64,000 bases of DNA from Raphanus sativus (lineage: Eukaryota; Streptophyta; Magnoliopsida; Brassicales; Brassicaceae). This document shows, in pieces, positions 12,163 through 23,129 of the stretch (the stretch's first letter is position 1; every line of letters starts with the position of its first letter). The notes under the pieces were generated by a model that saw only the letters and a program-made list of their open reading frames with translations, searched no databases and was not told the DNA's origin. The translations under genes and the position numbers were made by a program. The stretch covers positions 1,488,263 through 1,552,262 of the forward strand of contig NC_079512.1 of NCBI RefSeq assembly GCF_000801105.2, read 5' to 3'.

Positions 12163-12814
12163 ACAATACTAGAGGATTCGTTCGTTTTCTTTGCAAAAAT
12201 AGTCAATCATCGTTTAAGTTTTAATAACTAAGGATTTTAAGTTCCATTTCGCTATTATTTTTTCAGATTGGCTTTTAAATATATCAGCTTTTTATTTAAT
12301 CGTTTTCCAACTTCTTTGCTTTTCTCTATAAACACATTTGCATTGGTTTTGAGTTTCTATATATTCTCTCCACGATCCAAGTGCCTGTTATATGCGAACC
12401 TTCACATACTTAACAGACCAGACCATCTTGTCACTAGCTATCTTCATGATTTATCGAGTTCAAGAATCTATAAACCGGATGCTTCTTGCGGGTTCTTACA
12501 TTAGTTAACGACCAACAACAATGTGTTCCGGTTCTATTTAAAAACCCCAATTTTGGTCGATTTTTCCGGTTTTATAGGATATAACTCACAAGTCAGCAGA
12601 TTCAAAAGGTATCTTCAAGTAAACCATAAGCCCTCAACAATGATCTTTCATTTTCTACACAACAAATCCAGCTCAATCACCTACTACATAACGTTCATAA
12701 TTAAATTGAAATCTCAATCTAGCCACACCATATAACATGGCAACATGTATGTCCATGACTTGATATAAATCATATTAATGGATTCAGAAGGTAGGGGGAT
12801 ACAGATAAAGCGCA

Positions 12815-13085
12815 CCTAGGCAAGCAATCAAATATCTCTCAAAGCAGTAGAGCTAGCGCAGCTTCATAACAATCCCGAATCACCTCGCAGTTGAAAGCTG
12901 TTCTGAATTCAACAAAGACAAAAACTGCAGGCAGAAAATCATAAGAAAAAAAATTGAACTACAAAACAAGAAATTAACGTTATATATATATTACCGATTC
13001 CAGGGCATAAACGGGGACCATGCGAATAAGTCCAATATGAAATTTCTGTTCCTGTAATAAAAAAATAAAATAAAAGGGAGCTTTA
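12815..13085 (-). pseudogene. fragment of the LAZ1-like gene (exon 3, intron 2, exon 2)
   Basis: Matches 4257-4520 in the same orientation, including intron 2, so it arose by DNA duplication rather than from mRNA. It has lost a base in GCTGCTTCTGAATT (now GCTGTTCTGAATT) and gained CTAGCG beside the exon, so it cannot code. Confidence 0.85.
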
Positions 13086-13119
13086 CTGGTCGAGTATAAT
13101 CAATGTAAATGGATCAACC

Positions 13120-13200
13120 GACTGCAGGCAGAAAATCATAAGAAAAAAAATTGAACTACAAAACAAGAAATTAACGTTATATATCAAAACAAGAAATTAA
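13120..13200. repeat. second copy of part of LAZ1 intron 2
   Basis: Repeats 12925-12985 (starting ACTGCAGGCAGAAAATCATA) about 200 bp further on, so the fragment was itself partly duplicated. Confidence 0.75.
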
Positions 13201-13204
13201 AATT

Positions 13205-13455
13205 ATATACATATGTTCGGCTATCTTCGGATATCTATTCGGGTTCGGATATTACCTGTTCGGGTTTAGATATCTTATCTTTCCTAAACTAATACCCGTT
13301 CGGGTATTTGGCTATTCGGATTTGGATCAGATATTTTTTAGATTTTCGAGTATTTCAGTATAGGGATATAGAACCCGTTCGGGTTTTTATGTACTTCGGG
13401 TCGGGTTCATGTATTTTCAATTTAGGTTTAGTTATTTTGGGCCAAGTTCGAATAT
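13205..13455. repeat. degenerate TTCGGATATC / TTCGGGT repeats
   Basis: Short irregular repeats of TCGGATATCTATTCGGGT type; a related block lies at 14165-14350. Such repeats often form the subterminal parts of plant transposons, but I could not delimit one here. Confidence 0.5.
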
Positions 13456-13458
13456 TTA

Positions 13459-13824
13459 GGGGGATGTATTCAATTTAACATTTGATGTGATTTGATTTTT
13501 AATGAAGTTTTAGATGATTTTAATAAGTTGCAGAGATTTAGTTGAATTTTGTTAAACTACTCTAGAATATCACCTAAAACAATGGGATTTGAGTTTCATT
13601 TTTTTAACTAAGAAACTCCACCCAAACACCCTAAAATCACCTCAAAATTTTAAAATTCCACAACTTAAAATATTTTTAATAACAGTGGATTTCATAGTAC
13701 TTTACGAAATGTCAAGTTCAATAACAGTGGATTTTAAATGAGTTTTCAAAATGCATGTTTGAATAACACTAGATCTGCCATTTTAATACAAATCACCTGA
13801 AACTCTCGGTTGAATACACCCCCC
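13459..13824. mobile_element. PIF/Harbinger-like MITE, 366 bp
   Basis: Terminal inverted repeats GGGGGATGTATTCAA and TTGAATACACCCCC, flanked by TTA on both sides (13456-13458, 13825-13827), the 3-bp target typical of PIF/Harbinger elements. No coding. Confidence 0.75.
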
Positions 13825-14373
13825 TTAGATTTTGAAAAAAAAAATTAGATTTTTCATTTTTAAGTTTTTTTATATTTAAAGATTTAGCTTTCGATTAATT
13901 GATTTTTTTATTTTTAATAGATTAAATGGTTAATAGATTTGGAAGTAACATTTCAAAAATAAATAAACGCTAATCTGACTATTTTTTTTTAGAATTTGAA
14001 TGTAACTTTGTTAATACATGAAACAAAAAACTTGACATGCATTTTAAATGAGTATCAAATCACTTTTCCGTAATTATATTTATAGTATATGATTTTAAAA
14101 TATGTATAATACTAATATAAATATTTTAAATAAAATGGGAAATGTAAACTAGAAGTATAAAGGTAAATATACATATGTTTGGTTATCTTCGGATATCCAT
14201 TCGATTTGGATATTATCCGTTAGAGTTTGGATATCCAATCATTTTTAAATCAATATCCATTTTTGGGTATTATACTATTTCGGTTCTAATTTCGATTCAG
14301 ATTTTTTGGATCGAATTCGGATACGGATTTGGGTATCGGGTAATATGTCCATCCCTACTCGAGGCGATAGAAA

Positions 14374-14540
14374 TTTTAGATGCATCAGATTTTGTTTCTG
14401 CAATAACCAAGTGTATCTCCTTAAGCTTTTTTTTTTTTACTCTTCGGGGGGGGGGGGGGGATTCTTTAGGACTTATGCTTTCGATACATAGCAATTTAGA
14501 TGCATTAGATTTGGTTTCTGCAATAACTAATTCTTTGTGT
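14374..14540. repeat. imperfect 40-bp direct repeat around a poly(G) run
   Basis: TTTAGATGCATCAGATTTTG at about 14375 recurs as TTTAGATGCATTAGATTTGG at about 14495. Between them are T-run, ACTCTTC and a run of about 16 G (14445-14460). Confidence 0.6.
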
Positions 14541-14589
14541 CATTATTTCATAATGAATATTTACATTCTTAACAAAAAAAAAAACTATT

Positions 14590-14790
14590 TAAGGCTTGGT
14601 GATTTTTAAGTGGTAAGGAATGGTGCTGTCGGATGTCCATAAAATGGCAGTTCAAATATTTTTATTTTAAATTTTTTATTATTTTATGTTTATAATATTA
14701 AAAAAGAAGAAGAATGAATTCATTACGTAATTGATGGTAGCATGGAAACCCTAATCTTATGCACGCGGCACGCCATGTTAATTTCTAATT
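14590..14790 (+). promoter_or_regulatory. orphan third copy of the F-box promoter
   Basis: Carries TAAGGCTTGGTGATTTT, CATAAAATGGCAGTTCA, CATTACGTAATTGATGG and AAACCCTAATCTTATGCACG in the same order as at 8551 and 10641, but no F-box reading frame follows. It is the relic of a further duplicate, or the promoter was copied alone. Confidence 0.75.
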
Positions 14791-15061
14791 TCAAGGCATC
14801 TTAATATATATATGTATATATTTAAAACTATTTAATTTTACTCATAAGAAAAATGCGTTTTTATCTTTACAATGTTTATTTATATATATTAAAGTTTCTG
14901 AGTTTCATAAACCAGCTAAGTTAGTCAGAAAATAAACCAGCCACTTATTATATTTTCACATAGGTCAGCCTTCTTTCACCATTTGTTTATTATCAATTCA
15001 ATATGTATAGTATTTATAAATAAACTGGTTAGTAACGTAAGGTTTAATTAATTCCTTCAAC

Positions 15062-15391
15062 GAAAGGAGATTAGTAGTAAGATTCCAGAATGGAGGGTGC
15101 GTGCGGTTAAAAGAGAGGCTAAAAGAGGTGCTTTTTTGATTGCTCGGAGTGTAACAAGGAAAGGAGATTGCAGTCATATGTGGCTCATGGTAGACCTATT
15201 TGGCTAAGGGCGTTGCTTGCGGAGGAAGTCTCGCTGAACAGGCTGCTGTAGTGGGACGCTTGTGTTTTAGGCCTTGATCCCTATTTGTTTCTTTTTCGGT
15301 TCCGGGGTTATGTTCTTTGGTTTTTTTTCCTTTCAGATACTCTTGTTCTGTTCCTGCAGTTTTCAAACATTCTCAGAGTTAAAAAAAAAAC
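15062..15391 (+). mobile_element. 5'-truncated LINE tail with 13-bp target-site duplication
   Basis: Flanked by TAATTCCTTCAAC at 15049-15061 and 15392-15404, with a poly(A) run at the right end. The first part reads like the end of a LINE RNase H domain (GAFLIARSVTR), then a 3' UTR rich in TTCTTTTTCGG. Confidence 0.75.
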
Positions 15392-16298
15392 TAATTCCTT
15401 CAACACAATTCATTATATATAGGCCTACAACTACAATCCATGAAAGTTAGTTATTGAATATCAACGTTCATACTGCAGCATACAGAAGCAAACACACAAG
15501 CAAACACACACAACCTATACACCAATCTTTAGTCAAAAAGCTACCTAAAAATACTACTTCTAACTTCTAAGTTTTTAAAATATAATATAGTTTACACCTG
15601 GATTTTTTATCAACTTAACCAATATAAGATTCAATTGAATAAACACATAAACTCACTCAGATATATTTGTCTAAAATGCTATCATATGCCATTTTATGCC
15701 ACACCCTGTTTTTACGGTTACGTTGGTAAGAAAGCTCACATGACTTTATCTGGCAATCAATATACATTGGATCAGAAGGCTAAGTTCTAGCATTAATATC
15801 AAAATACATTACAACGATATTCTCAGGTGCTAAAACGTCACGATCAAATAGTTTACAAAAACGGAAAAAATAGTAGAAAAAACTGTGAAATGTGTTTATA
15901 AGTGTGGTAAATGGTCATTAAATAGTGATATGTATGGAAGAATGATAAACAATAAAAAAATAGGGATATTAAAAACAAAGGCATGTGGGAAGAGTCTTGA
16001 CAGTGGTCAGAAATGCCATGCTGAGATGAGGCAAAGAGCCTTCACTCCTTGTGGGTCTCCTTAATTATCTCTTTTCATCTTCCCTTCCTTCTAATTTGTT
16101 TATAATCTAATAGTAAATCATACTATAATATGTTTATTTGCATTTTTATCAAGTTTAAACCTCAAGAAAAAACAGAGTTTCTCGACAGAGGGAATTTATA
16201 TAACTATCAGATACAGAGAGCTATCATGTGCTAGGAAAGTTGCAAGCAACTAAGCATCAATGACAGAATGAAATAAAAAAGCATGATGATTATATCAT

Positions 16299-16343
16299 AT
16301 CTAATATATGAGATTTTTACAAAAAAAAAAAATCTAATATATG
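16299..16343. repeat. A-rich micro-insert between 12-bp direct repeats
   Basis: ATCTAATATATG at 16299-16310 and 16332-16343; the insert is AGATTTTTAC plus 11 A. Confidence 0.8.
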
Positions 16344-16377
16344 TGTAGTACTTTTTGACCAAAAACGTGTAGTACTT
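16343..16377. repeat. A-rich micro-insert between 11-bp direct repeats
   Basis: GTGTAGTACTT at 16343-16353 and 16367-16377; insert TTTGACCAAAAAC. It starts where the previous one ends. Confidence 0.75.
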
Positions 16378-16623
16378 GTGGTTTACATGTATAAGGTACA
16401 CATATATATATATATATATATTGTTTTTTTGGTAAAACATATATATATTGTTTATCAACATTATAAGAACAAGTCTAATTCTTAGTGAATTCCAGATGGA
16501 ATGTTAGCCCATGTTCAAATAATCAAAGAAAGTTCATACATCAACCATGGACCAGGCATAGGTAGGTTATCACGAAAAGATAATTATACATTTTACTATC
16601 CGAGTAAAATACTAACATTAAAT

Positions 16624-16660
16624 AAATAGGACATTGTTCAAAAAAAAAAAATAGGACATT
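16624..16660. repeat. A-rich micro-insert between 12-bp direct repeats
   Basis: AAATAGGACATT at 16624-16635 and 16649-16660; insert GTTC plus 9 A. Confidence 0.8.
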
Positions 16661-16776
16661 TTCAAATATACTATATAATGATGTAATGTGAACTCACTTG
16701 TCATCATAAGCGATCCACTGTCCTTTTCTAACTAACTTCACTTCAATACTTCAACTCTCTCTCTCTCTCTAGCCTT

Positions 16777-16785
16777 TATATAAAC
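16777..16785 (+). promoter_or_regulatory. TATA box of the ERF gene
   Basis: TATATAAAC, 54 bases before the ATG, preceded by a CT-rich patch. Confidence 0.65.
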
Positions 16786-16838
16786 CCTATACGTACGTAT
16801 ACTCTCCTCACACTCACAGAGTCAAAAACAAAACCAAC

Positions 16839-17513
16839 ATGTCAATAACCGACTCCGCTAAACAATCATCTCCGGTAGAGGAGGAGCATCCTCGAACCAA
16901 CAACAACAACAAGAAACGAGCTAGACCCGACCCGGTTTACCGAGGCGTCCGGATGCGAGCGTGGGGCAAATGGGTCTCCGAGATCCGTGAGCCCCGCAAG
17001 AAGAGCAGGATCTGGCTCGGCACTTTCTCCACGGCGGAGATGGCGGCGCGTGCACACGACGCGGCTGCTCTCACCATCAAAGGAACCTCCGCCGTCCTCA
17101 ACTTCCCGGAGCTCGCCACTTACCTCCCCCGTCCAGCTTCCTCTTCTCCACGCGACGTTCAAGCCGCAGCCGCCGTGGCCGCCGCCATGGACTTCTCCGA
17201 TCCAACCACCGTCGTCGTCGTCCCGGAGACGCACTTGTCTCCATCGATTAGCTACTCGACGTCTACGTCGAGCGAAGAAGCAGCGTCTTCAACGGCTGAA
17301 GAGCTGAGCGAGATAGTGGAGTTGCCGAGTCTAGAGACGAGTTACGATGAGCCGTGGAGCGAGTTCGTGTACGTTGACTCGGCGTATCCACCTAGTTCGC
17401 CTTGGTATTTTAATAACTGTTACAGCTTTTATTACCACAGCGACGAAAATGGCACTTCGATGTCTGAACCTTTTGAGTCTTCCAATTTTGGCCCACTTTT
17501 TCCTTTAATTTAA
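16839..17513 (+). CDS. ERF037: AP2/ERF transcription factor, DREB A-4 (TINY-like) group
   Basis: Single-exon gene of 224 codons. A basic stretch (KKRARPDP) precedes one AP2/ERF domain at about residues 33-91 ([19 protein letters not shown], then [16 protein letters not shown] and LNFPELA). The WVSEIREP core carries the Val and Glu typical of DREB proteins, which bind DRE/CRT (A/GCCGAC) elements; the [12 protein letters not shown] form is that of the TINY-like A-4 group. After it comes an Ala-rich stretch ([11 protein letters not shown]) and an acidic Ser-rich C-terminus, a likely activation domain. The first half is strongly GC-rich, unlike the flanks, as usual for these genes. Naming it ERF037 rests on recalled synteny with At1g77200; the family call is firm. 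Confidence 0.88.
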   Translation: MSITDSAKQSSPVEEEHPRTNNNNKKRARPDPVYRGVRMRAWGKWVSEIREPRKKSRIWLGTFSTAEMAARAHDAAALTIKGTSAVLNFPELATYLPRPASSSPRDVQAAAAVAAAMDFSDPTTVVVVPETHLSPSISYSTSTSSEEAASSTAEELSEIVELPSLETSYDEPWSEFVYVDSAYPPSSPWYFNNCYSFYYHSDENGTSMSEPFESSNFGPLFPLI

Positions 17514-17906
17514 TCCCTTTTGTTTTTATATTTTTACATTTTAAATCACATTTGTTTCTCAACAGAGTTTAATATACTACATTAAACCTGCTGATTTTAT
17601 ATTATACTATGCTTTATAGTTATTTTTTTGTCTGATCGGACGATAACTACTTTTTCTGCATATGTTATCTAAACAAACCCTTTCTCTGTTTCTATTTTGT
17701 AAGTTTGGCAAAAGCATGCAGTTGCGTAGATGAAGATTTGGAGGATAAAACTATTTGTATATATCAAGGGTTAGGCTAATCTTCGATAAAAAGTCTAGGC
17801 TGATATACTATAATTTGAATGTGTAGTTGTATATATAATTAATTAAAAACATGTTCTCATATGGTTTGTTAGCTGGTAGATACGGAATCTTGTCAACTTG
17901 GTATTT

Positions 17907-17952
17907 AATTAGATACCTTTTTTTTGGTAAAATTTTAATTAGAATTAGATAC
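17907..17952. repeat. T-rich micro-insert between 10-bp direct repeats
   Basis: AATTAGATAC at 17907-17916 and 17943-17952; the 26-bp insert contains CTTTTTTTTGGTAAAA. Confidence 0.65.
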
Positions 17953-17999
17953 TTATTATCACACTATGAATTTAATTCACAAAATTTCTCTATATAGAC

Positions 18000-18200
18000 T
18001 AAATTGACCAATTCTTTAACCGCTATAAATTAATAATGTTTGAACTATACCAAAACTATGATTTTTTATTAATTTATAAATATTATTAATTTACCAAGTT
18101 TTTAACTGAACCAAAAAATCAATTTGAAACTATGAAATTATATTAATTTATAGAGATATTAATTTATAAACTATTAATTTAAAGAGGTTATACTGTAATT
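18000..18200. mobile_element. TACAGTA-type MITE, decayed copy
   Basis: Resembles 19748-19935: CTATAAATTAATAAT near the left and AAAGAGGTTATACTGTA at the right end. The left terminus has been lost. Confidence 0.65.
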
Positions 18201-18461
18201 AGTGTATAGTCCATGAAATAACAAATACAAAACAATACATTTTTGTGCTTAGAGCTCAATTTGTATCCTGTTAAGGAATAAAGATGGATAATTAAAATAA
18301 CACTAAAACAAAGTGATAAGATTTGCATGTAGGTTAGTCTTTCTTGTGATTTTAGTTTGTTTGACTTTATAATGGGCATTAGTCAGTCATTATTTGTTTA
18401 ATTACGACTTGATGATTGATCTTTGAACTAACAGATACATCCACCACTAACTCATGCAAAT

Positions 18462-18512
18462 CCAACGATGGAGATTTTTTAGTTTCTTGGACAAAACCAA
18501 CGATGGAGATTT
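18462..18512. repeat. micro-insert between 16-bp direct repeats
   Basis: CCAACGATGGAGATTT at 18462-18477 and 18497-18512; insert TTTAGTTTCTTGGACAAAA. Confidence 0.85.
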
Positions 18513-18825
18513 AACACCTTCATAATTTGTTTTTGTTCTTAGACGAATTTGTTTCAGTTTTATGAATGATTAATCCACTTCTTCATACGGAAATCCAGCC
18601 ATGGGGAGGGGTCAAATCATTTTAAAACCACTTCTCAAAAGACATTAAAAACATGGGGGAAATACCTTTTTAATTTCATGGAGTATATGTTAAACCAACT
18701 AAGCCTTTAGTCAAAAACAAAAAAAACTAAGTATTGCGTGAGTCTCCTCGACGAAAACATCAATCAACACCCGCCTCATGAGGTAAGCTAACCCATTTAT
18801 TTATTATAATAATAATCGTACACTA

Positions 18826-18873
18826 AGTTAAACTAAAAAAAAAATCCTTTCACAAAAAAAAGTTAAACTAAAA
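18826..18873. repeat. A-rich micro-insert between 13-bp direct repeats
   Basis: AGTTAAACTAAAA at 18826-18838 and 18861-18873; the 22-bp insert ends TCCTTTCACAAAAAAA. Confidence 0.8.
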
Positions 18874-19359
18874 TAAATTGTCACGTTAATTAAACATGCA
18901 TTTAACTATTCCGCAGGATTAGGCCATTGCCATTGGGATCCGCGGTCAACGGAGGTTCCACCCACGAGTACAGTGTGTGTTTATTTGTGTCCTCAAATCT
19001 AGATGATTCTCTAAATTATTTAACATGTACCCATTGTATGTACTATAAATCTTATAATGTAGGATTTTTTATGTAAATTATTCTGCTTCATAGATCGCAG
19101 AATCACCCCATGAAATAAATCATTATTTTCTTCATATTTTAAGTGGTGTTAAAAGAAAAAAAATTGTTACAAAATAATTGATGTTCTCATTGTTATTGAT
19201 AAAATTCAATATCATTTAAATTTTATGACTAATTATAAAATGCTGAGTTTTATTTTTATTAGTTGAATTAAATTTTATCTAATAATAATTTTGTATAACC
19301 AAAATAAATTATATAAAAATTTCAATTTTTTAATTCATTTGTAAAAACCTTAAAGCTCA

Positions 19360-20585
19360 TCTTTATTATTAAAAGAGAAGTACACATATAGAATGTCCCT
19401 TAGTTTTCAGTGTTATTTACACTTTCATGCCACTGATATTAAATAATATTTCCTATTTTAATGCTGTCTTTTTCACTTTGATTAATGTGTTTTCCAAAAT
19501 TAAAATTGAATTAAATATACAATTAAATAATACTTCATATTTAAATGCTTTGTTTTTTCCACTTACATTAATGTGTTTTCTAAAATTAAATCCATATTAA
19601 TTACACTTCATTAACTTCTCAATTAAATCAACGTAAAATTCAAAAATTACTTTTTATTGGACAAACAATTCATGGAAATTACAATATCAACTCTTCATTG
19701 AACAAATCTGAACGAAAAAGTATTACCAAATTTAAACTGAAACTAAATACAGTGAAACTTCTATAAATTAATAATATTGGGAATACACCAAAATTATGAA
19801 ATTTTATTAATTTATAGAGATTATTAATTTATCGAGATACTAATTGAATCAAAAACTCAATTTAGAACTGTGAAATTATATTAATTTATAGAGATACTAA
19901 TTTATAGATTATTAATTTAAAGAGGTTATACTGTAATATCCAAACGGATTTACCATTTTGGTATCTAGAGAACCATAACTAAACCTTATCTGAACGAAAT
20001 ATTTCGGATATTCGAATGTATTTAAATCATATTTATATACTTCAATATGTTAGCTATTTTTCGAGTTAATATCCAAGATATAAGCTATTTTAAGTTGATT
20101 TGAAATATAAAAAATAGTCAAAAGTAAACATCTAAAGTAGATAAACAATAATCAAAACACCAAAAATACTTAATATATATATATTCTTCATCCAAATATT
20201 CAAGTTAAATTTATTTTAATTTTTAATTTAGGTACTTTAGCTTACATTACTCAAATTTACATGTTATATTTTTTTAGATTGAAGGATATTAAAGATATAT
20301 AAGTTTTGAAAATTTAAAAATAATTTAAACGGGTTATCAAACCCGCAAAGATCTAAATCAAACCGGAACCAAAGTTTATAAATACCCGAATAAAGCTAGA
20401 ATCTTTAAACTCGAAAATCTCAAATCCGAATAAATTTTAACTGAATTCGAGTGGATACCCAAATACTTATCCCTAGCTTAATTATTATAAAACGATCAAA
20501 TCTTACAAATATACTATTTAGTATAAATAAATAAAAACTAAAACTGAAAATTAATATCCGTGCGGTCGCACGGATCAAGATCTAG
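19360..20585 (+). mobile_element. non-autonomous Helitron (complete, 1.23 kb)
   Basis: Begins TCTTTATTATTAAAAGAGAA (after an A) and ends with hairpin ATCCGTGCG-GT-CGCACGGAT (20556-20575), then CAAGATCTAG, followed by T. No Rep/helicase coding. A TACAGTA-type MITE is nested inside at 19748-19935. Confidence 0.9.
19748..19935. mobile_element. TACAGTA-type MITE nested in the Helitron
   Basis: Terminal repeats TACAGTGAAACTTCTATAAA and its near-complement ending AAAGAGGTTATACTGTA; the interior repeats ATTAATTTATAGAGAT. The best preserved of three copies in the window (others near 18000-18200 and 41309-41487). Confidence 0.75.
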
Positions 20586-20895
20586 TTTATATTAAAATAG
20601 ATGGAGTACATGTCACATGATAGTATTACCACCACCAAAACACTAAATTTTAAATACTTTACTTTCTTTACTCGCTAGTATTTTCTTATAAGAAATACTA
20701 AGGACACTTTATATTTACACTTTCTCTCATACCACAATTCAACTATACCATTAATATGAGGACATTTTTATAAATACACTTTTCATTAATGACCAAATTA
20801 CCATAATACCCACCATGGTTTCTCTTTCTCTCGTCTCACGTGATTCAACTTCTCCTCTCCGTGTGAGTTCCGGCATCTCTCACACACTACCGGCG

Positions 20896-21015
20896 ACGAA
20901 ATCGACGACTCCGGCGATGAAATCAATGACTATGGCGATGAAATCGATGACTATGGCGATGAAATCGATGACTCCGGTGACGAAATCGAAGACTCCGGTG
21001 ACGAAATCGACGAAT
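20896..21015 (+). repeat. 21-bp minisatellite
   Basis: About six units of ATGAAATCGATGACTATGGCG type with GAC/GAT and CCG/ATG variants. It gives a Met-Lys-Ser-rich reading frame from 20815 that I regard as fortuitous. Confidence 0.75.
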
Positions 21016-21219
21016 CCGGTAAGAAAACCTTAGTCTCCAGTTCTCAGTCAAGCACGAGCAAAAGCTTCTCAGTGGTGGCTACATGAAGCTTCTCAGTGGT
21101 GATGTTGACCAGAAGAAATATGTATAAATCATTTAATAAAATCTTATAAACCTTTTCGGTTTGGTTTTTCAAAGAGCTGAAAGATGTTTACGGGTTTCGC
21201 CACTCAAGGTTCTCCTCAT

Positions 21220-21915
21220 TGTTAGTTTTGCATATCTTAGCTGGTCAGAGACGTTTCAAAGAGCTTCAAGTGGTTCTGTAACAGCTCCTCCAAGACGAAG
21301 GCAAGTTGTTCAATTTCCACTTAAAGCTTAGAGCTTTGTCTTACATAGGTGCAGATGAATAGATAAAAGAGGAAATATAGTTATGTAATGTAGAAACCTA
21401 ATGAGTTACTGCTTTTCTTTTTAAGCTCTGGTTCTGTTATGTGAGCTTCTCTCTAATAGCTTCGGCAACTGGGAGTGTACGAACGTAGTTTGGGATATGT
21501 TGTTGTTTCTTTCCTCGAGATTTAACATGGTTGATGATTCACTTTATATCCTGGAGAAGATGAAGGATCTGAACTTGAGCGTGTCTACACAAGCATACAA
21601 CTCAATCCTGTAAACTTCAGAGAAACAGATAAGATGTGGGACGGGTACAAGGACATCGAGTCTAAGAACGACCACACGTACTTAACAGTTGTAGATCGAC
21701 TGTGCAGACAACAAAAGCTAGAAGACGCAGTTTCTTTCCTCAGTGATTCCGAATGGAAAGAAGTTGGCGGCCCCTCTGTAGTTTCTTTTCAATAGTATAA
21801 TGTCAGCTTACTGCAAATTAGGTTTTCTAGATACAGCCAAGTCTTTCCTCTGTAGAGTTTTGAAATGCGGATTGGTCCCTACTGTGTGTAGCCACAACAT
21901 TAGAAGCATATGCGA
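21220..21915 (+). pseudogene. captured fragment of a pentatricopeptide-repeat (PPR) gene
   Basis: Fragments of PPR-type helices are readable in several frames: LAGQRRFKELQVVL near 21240, a stretch near 21510-21600 including YILEKMKDLNLSVST, VVDRLCRQQKLEDAVSFL near 21690, and SAYCKLGFLDTAKSFLCRVL at about 21803. Stops and frameshifts interrupt it, for example a TAA after AYNSIL. From memory it most resembles At1g13630, a locus not next to this region in Arabidopsis, which supports capture from elsewhere. Confidence 0.65.
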
Positions 21916-22084
21916 CCAGCTTTATATTAGATTTAAATGTTCGGCCAATACTTCGAAAGTCCTCTTTAGCTATGATGGTTAAGTAGCTGATAGTTTACTG
22001 AGAGGTAGCTGGTTCAAATCCACCGGGCAGCCTTTAAATTCTTTTGTGCTTCCGTCCATAAACTTTTGGAGTTTTTCAGGACTG

Positions 22085-22690
22085 GGCCTGTGGGTTGTTC
22101 AGGGTTTATAAAAAATTCATAAAGTTTATAAAAACAATTTATAAAGTTTATACACCAATTTATGAAGAGTTTATGAGGGGTTTTAAATGGTTTATAAATC
22201 AGTTTATGTCACTTTTAAAGCTTATATTATTATAAATAATTAATTTATAAGATTTTATAAAATCAGTTTATGAGGGGTATAATTCATTTATAAGAGTTTA
22301 TAACATCAGTTTATAAGGATTTATAAGGAATATAAATAATTTATAAAACAATTAATAAGACTTTATAAAATCAGTATATAAGGCTTTCTAAATAAATTAT
22401 TAAAGTAAAATTCATTTATAAGAGTTTATAAAGTCAGTTTATAAGGCTTTATAAGGAATATAAATAATTTATAAATATTTTTTTTGTCAAAATAATTTAT
22501 AAATATTTATAAATCATTTTTATAGATTTATAAATCATATAAACCTTTATCAATAGTTTATCTATATATATATATATATATATTCCTATAAATGATTTAT
22601 AAACCTTTATAAAATCACTTATAAGAATATATCAAATATTTATAAGGTTTTATATAATCATTTATAAGAGTTTATAAAAGAGGTTTCTTT
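22085..22690. repeat. TTTATAA-rich degenerate array, part 1
   Basis: Hundreds of bases built from TTTATAAG, TTTATAAA and TTTATGA words with irregular 15-35 bp spacing (for example AATCAGTTTATAAGGCTTTA). It holds one micro-insert (22462-22508) and a (TA)n run at about 22563-22582. Confidence 0.8.
22462..22508. repeat. T-rich micro-insert between 19-bp direct repeats
   Basis: AAATAATTTATAAATATTT at 22462-22480 and 22490-22508; insert TTTTTGTCA. Confidence 0.75.
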
Positions 22691-23129
22691 TCTAATGTGA
22701 ATTGAAAGTTTTGTCCTTTGTGAATAATATGTGTAGTTGTTGTTTGTGCATGTGAAAGTGTTTGTTTATGTTTGCTAGATTCATGTCTTGAAGTGTGTGT
22801 TCATTGTGAGATTACTTACCCGTTTATTGATTTTTTTTCATAGGTTAGGGCTTGTTGGAACTATCAAAGTAACGTTCTTCATCTCTTTTTGTTAATTAAA
22901 CAGACACAATCTTCAAACCCTCTCTCACGTTCAGTCCTCTCTTTTCTGTAATTCAACATTTCACTAACGAGGGCCTTGAAGCTGCTACAGAATAAGGGCA
23001 AGCTTACATTGTTCAAAGGAACTTCAGCAGAAGATGAATGCGTCAAGTTTTCTGTCTGATGTTCTTTTTATTTTGACAAGAAGGGGGAAGAGGAAAAATG
23101 GATTAACCTATTTTCTTTCTGTGATAACA

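Larger units (their letters stand above)
8560..12522 (+). repeat. tandem segmental duplication, unit about 2.08 kb
   Basis: Promoter, F-box gene and 3' flank are repeated head to tail. The junction is near 10641, where the 3' flank (AACGACCAACAACAA) runs straight into the next copy of the promoter (GCATGCTGTTGGATTTTCAT). Confidence 0.85.
15405..16770. other. AT-rich upstream region of the ERF gene
   Basis: No gene seen. It holds four A/T-rich micro-inserts clustered in 16299-16660, and a CT-repeat (CTCTCTCTCTCTCT, about 16756) just upstream of the ERF TATA box, a common plant core-promoter feature. Confidence 0.5.
17514..19359. other. AT-rich region with small repeats, no gene
   Basis: Includes the 3' UTR of the ERF gene, one decayed TACAGTA-type MITE (about 18000-18200) and three micro-inserts (17907, 18462, 18826). 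The bases around 18915-18980 are less AT-rich but show no open family motif. Confidence 0.45.

Noticed and set aside
14175..14609. 144-codon frame rich in Ile, Phe and Gly
   Set aside because: It reads through TTCGGATATC repeats and a poly(G) run; composition is that of low-complexity DNA.
16866..17234. Antisense and shifted frames over the ERF gene
   Set aside because: Produced by the GC-rich AP2 region; the plus-strand ERF frame explains the sequence fully.
20815..21033. 72-codon frame rich in Met-Lys-Ser
   Set aside because: It is the translation of a 21-bp minisatellite in a transposon end region, with no start context or homologue.
21995..22045. tRNA-like T-arm (CTGGTTCAAATCCACCGGG...)
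   Set aside because: No matching acceptor, D-arm or anticodon arm could be folded upstream; probably chance or a very old fragment.
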